64,000 nt of DNA. It comes from Rhizobium sp. 32-5/1. Lineage in GTDB: Bacteria > Pseudomonadota > Alphaproteobacteria > Rhizobiales > Rhizobiaceae. Position 1 is the stretch's first letter. Every line of letters starts with the position of its first letter. The stretch lies in contig NZ_CP120638.1 of the NCBI RefSeq assembly GCF_029537235.1, positions 620,001-684,000 of the forward strand, written 5' to 3'. The notes under the pieces are model-generated. The model ran no database searches. It was not told where the DNA came from and worked only from the letters and a program-made list of their open reading frames with translations. The position numbers and the translations under genes are program-made. Of the stretch, positions 8,216 to 18,224 are shown in pieces.

Positions 8216-9252
8216 CTATGCAGCTTTCGGCCACCAACGATCCAGTTTCTCATTGAGGCAGAGTGTCGCCCGCTTCTCGAACCAGGAGAACTGAATTGCC
8301 GATGCTACGGCAATGATGAGAAATGCGCTCGCAATTCCCAGGGCCAGCAGCACCGGGTTGTCGAGCGTTCCACCAGCCACGTACTTGACGAAAAACTGGA
8401 TGACGTAAACGTGGAGCAGGTAGGTTGCGAACGACCACTCGCCGAGGCGCGACAGGAGCGGGAAGCGCATCTTCAACAGCGGTATCGCCCCGAGCACTAA
8501 GACGGCTGCAGGAACCCCCAAATCAGGAAACGCGCATTGTCGTCATAGATGCCACTGACAACCAGTGTGCAGATAATGACCGGCAAACAGACACACCACA
8601 CGGGCACGAACCAGCGATGATCAGTCGCCACTGAACCATAGTTCCAGATCAAGATACCCAGCACGAATTCCATGACGATGGGCTGCGTATAGAACTCAAA
8701 AATCGAATTTCCGTCCAGCAACAGACCCATGATGACGCAGCCGCAGAGCATCAGAGCCGCGGTCAGCAGTGTCCTGTCGCCGGTAAACCAGACCGAACCT
8801 GCGACGATGGCGTAGAAAAAGAACTCATAGTTCAGCGTCCAGCCGATGATCAGTATGGGCGATGGCGTTCCGGTCATCACGTCGGGGATGAATAAGAGCG
8901 ACGACACCAGCCGGCTAAGTGTAACATCCGGATTGTTGACAGCAGCAGGAACCAAGAAACACAGCAGGCAGAAGATAATAGTCACCATCCAGTAGAGTGG
9001 AGCTATCCGGACGAAACGGCGCAGGAGAAACTCAGTTGCAGAAAACCGGACAGTCCGGGATGCGATCATGGCCATGATGTAGCCGCTGATCACGAAGAAA
9101 ATATCCACGCCGATCGCCCCGATGGCAAAGCTGTGCTCCCAACCAAGCTGCGATTCAAGCGAAGCAGACAGGTGATAGGCAACAACCAGCCATGCGGCGA
9201 TTGCCCGCAGATACTGGATCGAGTCGATCGTCGTTCCCTGTTTTCTTTCCAT
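8216..9252 (-). CDS. Acyltransferase 3 (OafA/YrhL-type membrane O-acyltransferase), frameshifted
   Basis: An inner-membrane acyltransferase of about 345 residues once one base is restored. The N-terminus has the family signature SIQYLRAIAAWLVVAYH, with the catalytic-type histidine, and GVDIFFVISGYIM; helices follow to LSRLGEWSFATYLLHVYVI near the end. Such proteins O-acylate sugars of surface polysaccharides. The frame breaks at the C-run 8515-8519; reading the reverse strand, a sixth G restores ...FLIWGVPAAVLVLG. ATG 9252 was chosen as start. It is divergent from agmatinase. The link to the polysaccharide locus 5 kb away is only a possibility. Confidence 0.85.
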
Positions 9253-9577
9253 TGGCCGGGTTGACGATCTGCACGAGGCCGAAGCTTGCGAACGCCCGCT
9301 TCGGGGTACCGCTCGCCCCGTATCGGTCGCCTGCCGCTTTTCCAGGATCATTATTGATCATCACCTTTTGTACTAATCTGGGAGGCGCAGCATGTTTCCG
9401 TTCCGAAATGAAACAGAAAAACCCGGGCAAACCCCGCCATGGACTGGCGCAGCAAGTTCCAGGCCAGAAACTTAGGTTCCTTCACCATAAATTCCTGAGC
9501 GCCCGTTTCGCGGGGGCCATACAGGCTTTATCGTCGCGCAACACGCAGCTAAATGGACAGCGGGAAGGATTGCTAAA
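9253..9577. other. Intergenic region between the acyltransferase and agmatinase genes
   Basis: This 325-base divergent gap must hold two promoters, but none is clear. It contains a GATCA/TGATC dyad at 9346-9359. A 27-codon open frame at 9392-9475 starts MFPFRNETEK behind a perfect GGGAGG (9380-9385); it is a weak candidate for a leader peptide or small protein. The strong GGGAAGG at 9562-9568 is the agmatinase ribosome-binding site. Confidence 0.35.
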
Positions 9578-10534
9578 TTGGCCAACAAGACGATCGATCA
9601 CGCGGTAACGGCAAAAACGCTGACGAGTGCTGCCAGCGATCCCACCTATGCCGGCATCCTCTCCTTCATGCGGCGAAAATACACCAAACAGCTCGCCGGC
9701 GTTGAAGCGGTTGTCTGGGGTATCCCGTTCGACGCAGCAACCTCGAACCGTCCAGGTGCGCGCTTTGGGCCACAGGCAATCCGCCGCGCATCGGCGATTT
9801 TCGACAATGATCCGCAATATCCGTTCGAGCGCGATCTGTTTGCCGACATGGCGACGATAGACTACGGCGACTGCCTGCTGGACTATGGCAACCACAGCAA
9901 GACGCCCCAGACGATCGAGCGCGAAGCGGCTAAAATACTCAAGAGCGGCGCATTCCTCTTGACCCTTGGCGGCGATCACTTCGTCACGTTACCGCTTCTG
10001 CGCGCCCATGCCGCAATTCACGGCCCCCTATCGCTCGTCCAGTTCGACGCGCACCAGGACACATGGGCCGATGAAAAAGGGCGCATCGACCACGGCTCCT
10101 TCGTCGGCCGCGCCGTGCGCGAGGGGCTCATTGAACCCGCGAGTTCGATCCAGATCGGCATTCGCACGCATGCGCCGGATGATTGCGGTATCCGCGTCAT
10201 GTATGGTTATGACGTCGAGGAGATGAGTGCCGCCGAAATTGCTGATGTCATCCTTCATCACGTTGGGGATCGACCTGCCTATCTCACCTTCGACATCGAC
10301 TGCCTTGATCCGGCCTATGCACCAGGCACAGGCACGCCGGTTTCCGGCGGCCCCTCTTCGGCGAAGGTTCTCTCGGTGATCCGCAAACTCGGGGCATTGT
10401 TCATCAAGGGTGCCGATGTCGTCGAGGTAGCGCCCGCCTATGACCATGCGGATATCACCGCCATTGCGGCCTCTACCATCGCGATGTATATGCTCGGCCT
10501 TCATGCCGAACAGCTGGCGGAACGGCGAGGCTAG
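9578..10534 (+). CDS. speB: Agmatinase / ureohydrolase
   Basis: A 318-residue dinuclear-manganese ureohydrolase of the arginase fold. Metal-binding motifs are GGDH at 131-134, DAHQD at 157-161 and DIDCLDP at 239-245. Agmatinase converts agmatine to putrescine and urea. The start is TTG at 9578, supported by GGGAAGG nine bases upstream; no ATG fits. Assignment as agmatinase rather than guanidinobutyrase or another ureohydrolase rests on overall likeness only. It precedes argC on the same strand, although the arginine link may be incidental. Confidence 0.9.
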   Translation: MANKTIDHAVTAKTLTSAASDPTYAGILSFMRRKYTKQLAGVEAVVWGIPFDAATSNRPGARFGPQAIRRASAIFDNDPQYPFERDLFADMATIDYGDCLLDYGNHSKTPQTIEREAAKILKSGAFLLTLGGDHFVTLPLLRAHAAIHGPLSLVQFDAHQDTWADEKGRIDHGSFVGRAVREGLIEPASSIQIGIRTHAPDDCGIRVMYGYDVEEMSAAEIADVILHHVGDRPAYLTFDIDCLDPAYAPGTGTPVSGGPSSAKVLSVIRKLGALFIKGADVVEVAPAYDHADITAIAASTIAMYMLGLHAEQLAERRG

Positions 10535-10627
10535 CGGTCTCCGGCCGCTTGTTGTCAAACTGATTCAATTTCATGCCAAACTGATTCCGCAATAGCGGCT
10601 AATCCTATGGCAGGACAGGATAAAATC

Positions 10628-11559
10628 ATGAAACCAAAGATCTTTATCGATGGCGAGCACGGCACTACCGGCCTGCAAATCCGCGTCCGCATGGCCGATC
10701 GCCCGGATGTCGAATTGTTGTCGATCCCGGAAGCGGAACGGCGCAATGCCGCGATGCGCGAGGACCTTCTGAACAGTGCAGACATCGCCATCCTCTGCCT
10801 TCCCGACGATGCCTCGAAGGAGGCCGTCGGTATGCTCGAAGGCAATAACAGCGTGCGGATCATCGACACGTCTACGGCGCATAGGATCGCACCCGGCTGG
10901 GCCTATGGTTTTGCCGAAATGGACGGCGCGCAGGCTGATAAAATCCGTGACGCACGCCTCGTCGCCAATCCGGGATGTTACCCGACCGGCGCGATCGGCC
11001 TTGTCCGGCCGCTACGCCAGGCCGGCATTCTGCCCGAGCGGCATCCGGTGACCGTCAATGCTGTTTCCGGCTATACCGGCGGCGGCAAGCAGATGATTGC
11101 GCAAATGGAAGATGCCAGCCATCCCGAGCACATCGCCTCCCCGCATTTCCTCTATGGCCTGCCGCTCAAGCACAAACATGTCGGCGAGATGCAGATGCAC
11201 GGCCTCTTGGCTCGCGCGCCGATCTTCTCCCCTCCGTCGGTCGTTTCCCGCAGGGCATGATCGTGCAGGTTCCGCTTCATCTCGAAGACCTGAACGATGG
11301 CGCGACGCTCGAAAGCATCCATGCGGCACTAACGGCGCATTATGCCGGACAGTCGATTGTCGAGGTCGTGCCGCTTGCCACGAGCGCGGCCATGGGCCGC
11401 GTCGATGCGGTGGAGCTTGCCGGCAAGGATACGATGAAGCTCTTCGTCTTCGGCTCGGCTGGCGGCTACCAGGTCAACCTTGTCGCCCTGCTCGACAATC
11501 TTGGCAAAGGTGCGTCCGGTGCGGCCGTCCAGAACATGGACCTCATGCTCTCGGCATAG
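10628..11559 (+). CDS. argC: N-acetyl-gamma-glutamyl-phosphate reductase, short (type 2) form, frameshifted
   Basis: The third enzyme of arginine synthesis, which reduces N-acetylglutamyl phosphate with NADPH. The short form (about 310 residues) begins [18 protein letters not shown], the dinucleotide loop, and has the catalytic cysteine in [15 protein letters not shown]. The frame breaks at the C-run 11229-11232: a fifth C restores [20 protein letters not shown]. The restored length is 310 residues. ATG 10628 was preferred to ATG 10607 because AGGA precedes it at a good distance. Confidence 0.93.
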
Positions 11560-11604
11560 GCCAGCGCGTGGCGACCGCCATCGCCACGCCTTCACACGCT
11601 TCCC

Positions 11605-12689
11605 TTATTCTGGGCGTGGATATTCGCCGACGAAGCCACGCCAGTGGGCAATAGCGAAGGCGAGCACGACCAACGCGCCGCCCTGATGCAGCACGCCCCA
11701 GCCGATCGGCACCTGCAGAACCAGAGTGACGATGCCGATCAAGGCCTGAAGACAGACCAGCGCAAACAATAGAACCGAGCGGCGCGCATGGGTCGTCTCC
11801 GGTGCGGCGCGCAACGAGGCGATCATGTGCATCAGGACCATCGCCATCAGCACATAGGCACCCAGGCGGTGGATGAACTGAACCATCTTGGGGTTCTCGA
11901 AGATATTCAGCCAGAACGGCTGCTGGACGAACAGATCGCCCGGCACCAGCGCGCCATCCATCAGCGGCCATGTGTTGTAGCTCAGGCCGGCATCAAGGCC
12001 CGCCACAAGCGCACCGAGGTAAATCTGGACAAGCGCCATGACGGCGATGATCGCGGCCATTTTTTCGAGCTTTTCGTCGGCGCCGCATCACCGGCATGCG
12101 GTGACAGCCCACGCATGATCCACATGCAGGAGGCAAAGATCAGGCAGGCGATCACCAGATGGGTGGCGAGCCGGTATTGGCTGACATCGGTGCGGTTGAC
12201 GAGGCCGGAGGACACCATCCACCAGCCGATGAAGCCTTGAAAGCCACCAAGCGCGAGAATGCCGACCAGTGGCAGTTTCAGCCTTTTCTCGATGCGGCCG
12301 CTCAGCCAGAAGAATGCAAGCGGCAAAGCAAAGACAAGGCCGATGGTGCGCGCGAGGAGCCGGTGTGCCCATTCCCACCAGAAGATCGTCTTGAACTGAT
12401 CGACCGTCATGCCCTGGTTGATCTGCTGGTATTGCGGGATCTTCTGGTAAAGCGCGAATTCCTCATCCCATTCCTGCGCGCTCAGCGGCGGGATGACGCC
12501 ATGGATCGGCTTCCACTGCGTAATCGACAGGCCGGATTCGGTAAGCCGCGTTGCACCGCCGACAAGGACGAGCGCGAACAGAACCAAAAGCACGATCCCC
12601 AGCCAAAGCCGTACATGGGCACGGTGGCGATCTGCCTCGTTTATTCTGGTTGCGAGCGAGGGTTCGTTGATGATGTGCGCGCTGGTCAT
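11605..12689 (-). CDS. ctaA: Heme A synthase (COX15/CtaA), frameshifted
   Basis: A multi-helix inner-membrane protein that oxidises heme O to heme A for aa3-type cytochrome oxidase. The alphaproteobacterial type-2 family signatures are [31 protein letters not shown] with a haem-ligand histidine, and the second half [14 protein letters not shown] and [11 protein letters not shown] with two further histidines. The break is at the six-T run 12060-12065 (A-run on the coding strand); one more base joins the halves into 361 residues. ATG 12689 was chosen because AGGAG lies five bases upstream. Confidence 0.94.
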
Positions 12690-12869
12690 GCTGGCTCCTG
12701 ACATATCAAGCGCGATCCGCGTCAACGAGAGGCGAATTGTCTCAGCGATCGTGCTTCAAGCGTGTTGATTTGCACCAGAGCAGCATGCAAAACAAGGCTT
12801 ACCCTTTGCGGCATGCCGTCGCGGCTGTCGCCGCCGGCAAAACCAGGCCGCCGAAATGGAAAGACCGCA

Positions 12870-13091
12870 ATGCCCGTACGTCTCCGAAAACTGATCGGCA
12901 CATTCCTGATCGTCATTCTCGTCATCGTCTATGCGCTGGCGGCAACGACCTTCGCCACGCTGCTGCTGGCGACCTCGCCTTGGTGGGTACATCTCGCGTA
13001 CTTCTTCTTCACCGGCCTGCTCTGGATCCTTCCGGCCATGCTGATCATCAAATGGATGGCCAAGCCGGACAAGCGCGCTGAAAGGCCCTGA
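12870..13091 (+). CDS. DUF2842 small membrane protein
   Basis: A 73-residue protein with two predicted membrane helices (TFLIVILVIVYALAATTFAT and YFFFTGLLWILPAMLIIKWM). It matches the DUF2842 pattern of alphaproteobacteria, whose members have no assigned function. The start ATG 12870 has GGAAAG upstream. It is divergent from heme A synthase and followed after one base by the phosphoesterase gene, which suggests cotranscription. Confidence 0.8.
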   Translation: MPVRLRKLIGTFLIVILVIVYALAATTFATLLLATSPWWVHLAYFFFTGLLWILPAMLIIKWMAKPDKRAERP

Positions 13092-13092
13092 C

Positions 13093-13847
13093 ATGCGCAT
13101 AGCCGTCATCGCCGATATCCATGGGAATGATCTCGCACTGGAAGCCGTGCTGGCTGATATTGCGTTGCAAGGCATCAAGGAAGTCGTCAACCTCGGCGAC
13201 CATCTGAGCGGACCGCTGAATGCCGCCCGCACCGCCGACATCCTGATCGAGCCCGATTTTCCCTCGATCCGCGGCAATCACGACCGCTGGCTGGCGACGC
13301 TTGATCCAGCCGATATGAACAGCTGGGACCGGTTCTCCCACGCCGAACTGGAGCCTCGCCATCTCGACTGGCTGCGGGCGCTGCCGCCAACGCTCATCTA
13401 CCGCGATGAAATCCTGCTCTGCCACGGTACCCCTCCAGCGACACAGCCTATTGGCTCGAAGACCTGACCGCTGATGGTGTGGTGCACATGTCCGCCCGCC
13501 AGCGAATCGAGGAACTGGCCGGCGATCAGAGTTTCCCGGTCATCCTCTGTGGCCACACCCATATCCCCCGCGCCGTGCGGATTGCCGATCGACGCCTGAT
13601 CGTCAACCCCGGTAGCGTCGGCTGCCCCGGTTTTGACGACGACGAACCCGTCTTTCACAAGGTCGAAACGGGCTCGCCCGACGCCTCCTATGCCATTCTG
13701 GAAAAGACAGGCTGGGAGACAACCGGTGACGCATGGAATGTCAGCTTCCGCCGCGTCCGCTACGACAACCTCGCCATGGCTAGGCTTGCAGCGGAGCGGG
13801 GACATGCCGAATGGGCCAGCGCTCTATCGACCGGCTGGCTGCCCTGA
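13093..13847 (+). CDS. Metallophosphoesterase (YfcE/MJ0936-like), frameshifted
   Basis: A calcineurin-like phosphoesterase of about 251 residues. Metal-site motifs appear in order: DIHGN, GDHLSGP, GNHD, then after the break CGHTHIPRA and NPGSVGCPG. Homologues hydrolyse phosphodiesters or nucleotides, but the substrate is not known. The frame breaks at the C-run 13430-13433; a fifth C restores LCHGTPSSDTAYWLEDL. Spacing of one base from the DUF2842 gene suggests an operon. Confidence 0.88.
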
Positions 13848-13953
13848 CGCAGCGCTCGGAGACCGCCGCGGCCTTATCATTTCGCTAACCGCATTTCCCG
13901 GTATTCCGGGTTGATCGGCCCACTCGTCCATTATTGAAAGGAACGCGCAGCCA

Positions 13954-15263
13954 TTGCGCGTTAAAAAGGTGGTGAAAACCGACCCCTGGGCGAGCTTGAT
14001 CATGACAGATGTCGACTTCAACATGATGCCGGTGGACGAGATGCGCCAACGCGCATCGCGGGCAATACGTGCTATAGCCAGCGAATCCGCCGCCAATAGG
14101 CTCGATCTCTCCGTGCATGTAGACCTCGAAGCGCTGGAGGCTGATTGGCGCGAACTTGAAGCTTCCAACACCGTTTCCCTGCATCAGGGTTTCGACTGGT
14201 GTAAGGCCTGGTCACAGAGCCACGACAATCCACTTCTGCTGGTACGCGGCAAACTCGGCCAGAAGACCACCTTCATCCTGCCGTTGGAACTGGTGCGCGG
14301 ACCGCTGTTCCGCACCGCCCGCTTCATCGGCTCGCCACACAGCAACATCAACACGGGACTATTCTCAAGCGATCTTGGCGATCTGACACCGCAGGACTTT
14401 GCGGCATCGGTCATCCAGCAACTTGAAGAAAAGCTCTCGCGGGTCGCAGATATCGTCACTCTGGAAAAAATGCCATTCCAATGGCGTGGGGCCTGCCATC
14501 CCCTGGCAAGCCTGCCGGCCGTGAGAAACCAGAACGCCTCGTACCAACTGCCGCTTTCCGCAAATTTCGAGGGAACGCTGGCACAGATCAATGCCAAGCG
14601 CCGACGCAAGAAATTCCGCCTTTCGGAAAAGCGCCTCGAAGCGCTTGGCGGCTACGACCATATCGTTGCAAAGACAAGCGAAGAGCGCCGCGCGATTCTC
14701 GACCTGTTTTTTACCCAGAAGGCGGCCCGCTTCAAGGCGCTCGGCCTGCCGAATGTCTTCCAGGACGAGCAGACGCAGGCATTTTTCCACCGCCTTGCAG
14801 CCCTTGGCGAAACACCAGACGGCCAGCCGCTGGAGCTCAACGCCATCCGCCTGCGGGGGAACACCAAGGCCAAATCATCGCGATCGCCGGATTGTCGCGC
14901 AAGGGCGATCATGTCATCTGCCAGTTCGGCTCGATCGACGAGACCGTTGCGGCCGATAGCAGCCCCGGTGAACTGCTGTTCTATCTGATGATCCGCCGCT
15001 ATTGCGCGGAAGGTGCCGCCCTGTTCGATTTCGGCATAGGCGACCAGCCCTACAAGCGCTCCTGGTGCACGGTCGAAACCATCCAGCGCGATATCGTGCT
15101 GCCGCTGACTTTGCGCGGCCGGATCGCGGCCTGGTCGCACCGCAGCATCGTTTCGATGAAGAGCGCGATCAAGAGTAACCGCAAGATCTACGCCTTTGTC
15201 CAGCGCCTACGGCAGCGCCGGCAGGGAACGTCCGCGGTGACATCAGCCGAGACCGACGATTGA
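13954..15263 (+). CDS. BioF2-like/FemAB-type N-acyltransferase (CelD family), frameshifted
   Basis: A GNAT-fold protein of about 436 residues. Segments such as VSLHQGFDWCKAWSQSH, SRVADIVTLEKMP, INAKRRRKKFRLSEKRL and FDFGIGDQPYKRSWCT are typical of the Acetyltransf_6 (BioF2-like/CelD) domain found in rhizobial polysaccharide loci. It probably acylates an amino sugar or polysaccharide precursor. The break is at the G-run 14855-14859; a sixth G restores IRLRGEHQGQIIAIAG. The start is TTG 13954 (AGGA upstream) or ATG 14002. It is convergent with the ExoP-like gene, with 16 bases between the stops, at the edge of the polysaccharide locus. Confidence 0.82.
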
Positions 15264-15279
15264 TCTCTTGGTCTACATC

Positions 15280-17426
15280 CTACGCCGCGCGACGGCCCGG
15301 ATGTCCTGGCTGCGGCAGGCCCGTTGCCGTCATCAGCACGATGTCATTGTAGCCTGCATCACCAAAGCCGGTGATGAGATCGATGATGTCCTCGTCGCTG
15401 ACCGCCGGAGCAGAGAGGATGATTTCCGTTTCGGTCGAGCGCATCACCTTGCGGACAGCACTGACGTCGGCCGGGCCGCACTCCACCAGAACCGTGTCAT
15501 AGGCATTGGACAGCGCATCGACAATCATCTGCAGGCGCTCGATACCGCGCATGGCAATGGCCGGATTGGCATCACCCTGCGGAATGATATGGGCATCCGA
15601 AAGCCGGTCGGCATGGATCGTTTCAGTAAACGGCACCTCACCCGCAAGCAAATTTGTGATCCCCGGAAGTTGGGCGGATGGCGCCATCAGACGTGTCGGG
15701 CAGGCAGAACCTGTGAGGTCGATGAGCACGAGCTTACGCCCCTCCTCCGCAATCAACCGCGCTAGCATGACAGTCGCGGTTGAACCCTGGTCGCCGGAGG
15801 GCGAAATGGAGACGGCGACGCGGATATCGTTGCTGCAGATATGATAGGCAACCGCTTCGACTGAAAAATCGTCAGCGCCCGCCTCTGCCTCGACATCTCG
15901 CTCCTGTGTCGCAACCGGCTGTTCAAGGAGGCTGCGGGCGATCTTAGGCTCGACCGCTTTCACCTCCGTCGTGGTCGTGAGAACGGCAGGCTCTGCAGCC
16001 TCGGATTGATCCTCTTCATAATTCACCGGACGCAAGGCGCGACCGCTGAAAAGTTCGCTCAACATGATGATCACGCAACTGATCAGGAACGCAGCCAGCG
16101 CCGCAACGATCGTGATCGGCAGGACCTTTGGGAAATGCACTTCTGTCGGCTCGACCGCTTTCGAGATGATTCGCCCGTCAGCCGGGGTCGAATTCACGCC
16201 GGTCCGCGACGTCGCCTCTCGATAGCGCGCGAGATAGGTCTCAAGCAACTGGCGTTGCGACGTTGCTTCGCGCTCCAGCGCTCGCAAGCCCACTTCGTCT
16301 TCGCCAGCCTGGGCCGATGTCGCCTTTAGCGTGTTGAGTTGCTGGACGAGTTGTCGCTCGCGCAGTTGAGAGACGCTCGCTTCATTTTCGAGACTGCCAA
16401 GAATTTTCTGGGTTTCGGTCCGGATCTGCGCGCGAATTCCTGCAACTGCGATTTCAGCGCCTTCAACCGCGGGTGACCGTCGAGCAAGGTCGTCGAAAGA
16501 TCGGCGATCTGGCCCTGCACGGTGGATTCGGTTTCCTTCAGCCGCTGGATCATCGTCGAACCAACCACGTCGTTCAATGTATCGACGGCGCGACCATTGG
16601 ACAGGGCCGAACGCACGCCTTCGGCTCGCGCCTCGGCATTGGCCCGCTCGCCGCGCACGCGGGCAAGCTCTGCGGAAATATCGTTCAGCTGTTTTATCGC
16701 AAATGTGCTGTTGTCACCCGTCGGCAGGAGATCCTGGGAGGCGCGATAGGCGGCGGCCTTGGCTTCCGCCTCGCGCACCTTTTCCCGCAGGTTGGCAATT
16801 TCCGGCTCGAGCCAACGGGTCGCCTCGGAGTTTGAATCAAGCTTGGCGCCACTTTGCAGCGACAGATAGACCCTTGCCATTTCGTTCGGGATCGCAGCCG
16901 CAAGCTTCTGATCCTTGAGGTGAACTGCACCGCGATAACGCGTGACTTTTCCACCTGGTAGACCTGGAGCTTTTCCTGGAATTCCTTCAGCACCCGCTCT
17001 TCCGGCGGCAGGTCGAGCGGGTTTTTCTTAATGCCAAGCATCACCAGAAGATCCGAGATCGCGGAAGGATTGGCGGTCGGATCGAATTCCGGGAGCTCAT
17101 ACAACTTCATTTCGCGGGCGACCTGTTTGATCAGATCGACCGAACGCAACACCTGTACCTGGCTGGAAATGGCGGATCTCGTCGAAAGCCACATCGACCG
17201 GCGGCTGTTGCGCCTGGTTGACGCCGCTAAACTCCGGTTGACGCGATTCAATCAGGAGGCGCGTCTCGCTCTGGTAGTCCGGCGACATGAGGCTGGCGCC
17301 GACAAAACCCATGCCGGCGAAGCAGACCGTGGCGAGGAGAACGCGCCCCTTCTTGTCCCAGATCGCTCGGAAGAGCCCGCCGAGATCGATATCGACATCC
17401 TGATGACCACCGTTGACGCCCGACAT
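15280..17426 (-). CDS. Wzc/ExoP-like polysaccharide chain-length protein with degenerate ATPase, three frameshifts
   Basis: An inner-membrane polysaccharide co-polymerase of about 715 residues. The N-terminal Wzz domain starts DVDIDLGGLFRAIWDKKGR with helix 1 after it. A long coiled periplasmic region follows (EIANLREKVREAEAKAAAYR), then helix 2 (LPITIVAALAAFLISCVIIM) and a C-terminal P-loop-derived domain. That domain lacks the Walker A lysine (SPSGDQGSTATV), its Walker A' is LVLIDLTG, and Walker B reads DTVLVECGP; no tyrosine-rich tail is present, so kinase activity is doubtful. Breaks lie near 16434, at 16914-16920, and near 17180-17190. The first two fit one missing base each; the last needs two missing or one extra base. 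Confidence 0.85.
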
Positions 17427-17643
17427 GCGTTTTTACTCCGAACCAAAACAACTTTCGGTCAACGTAAACAAACATGGTAACACAAGGGTTAATGGGCGCA
17501 GGAACGGCGTTTTTACGCCTATCCCGTTCTTGCACCGACGAAACGCCGGTTCTCCCAGGATTTTTGGCGCCCTTTACCGGCTATTAACCCTAACGGATCG
17601 ATAACATTTGGGTATTGCAGGAATTCCGGAGCGCGAGAGCCTA

Positions 17644-18219
17644 ATGACGTTCGCACGATTGAAAACAGGTTTGGCATTCGCAGCGGTTGCGCTGTGCGTC
17701 TCCGTTGCCGGCTGCAGCAGCTATCAACCGGCCCCGCGCGCCTTCAACGAAGCGACGATCCAGCCGTATCGCATCGATAGCGGTGACAGGCTACGCATTA
17801 GCGTCTTTGAGCAGGCCGGCCTGACGGGGAGCTATACCGTCGATCAAGCAGGTTATGTCGCCTTCCCGCTGATCGGTGCCGTGCCGTCGCGTGGCCATAC
17901 GTTGCCCGAAATGGAAAAGATGATTGCCGAGAAACTGCGCCAGGGATATCTGCGCGATCCTGACGTCACGATCGAGGTTGATCGCTACCGCTCCGTCTTC
18001 ATCATGGGCGAAGTCGGCCAGTCCGGCCAATATTCATACGTGCCCGGCATGACCGTTCAAAACGCCATCGCCGTAGCCGGTGGATATTCGCCGCGTGCCA
18101 ACCAGGCGAATGTCGATGTTACGCGCAAGATCAACGGAAAAATTCTCACCGGCCGGGTATCGATTTCGGATCCGATCATGGCCGGCGACACCATTTACGT
18201 TCGTGAGCGGCTGTTCTGA
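17644..18219 (+). CDS. Wza-like polysaccharide export lipoprotein
   Basis: A 191-residue outer-membrane lipoprotein. The signal peptide ends in the lipobox VAGC (Cys about residue 24), then comes the Poly_export domain (YRIDSGDRLRISVFEQAGL, QAGYVAFPLIGAV) and an SLBB-type domain (VFIMGEVGQSGQYSYVPG). It lacks the long C-terminal part of E. coli Wza, as is usual for rhizobial ExoF/UppC-like exporters. It forms the periplasm-spanning export channel with the Wzc-like partner encoded divergently. The start is ATG 17644 with GAGAG upstream. Confidence 0.9.
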   Translation: MTFARLKTGLAFAAVALCVSVAGCSSYQPAPRAFNEATIQPYRIDSGDRLRISVFEQAGLTGSYTVDQAGYVAFPLIGAVPSRGHTLPEMEKMIAEKLRQGYLRDPDVTIEVDRYRSVFIMGEVGQSGQYSYVPGMTVQNAIAVAGGYSPRANQANVDVTRKINGKILTGRVSISDPIMAGDTIYVRERLF

Positions 18220-18224
18220 CAGCC

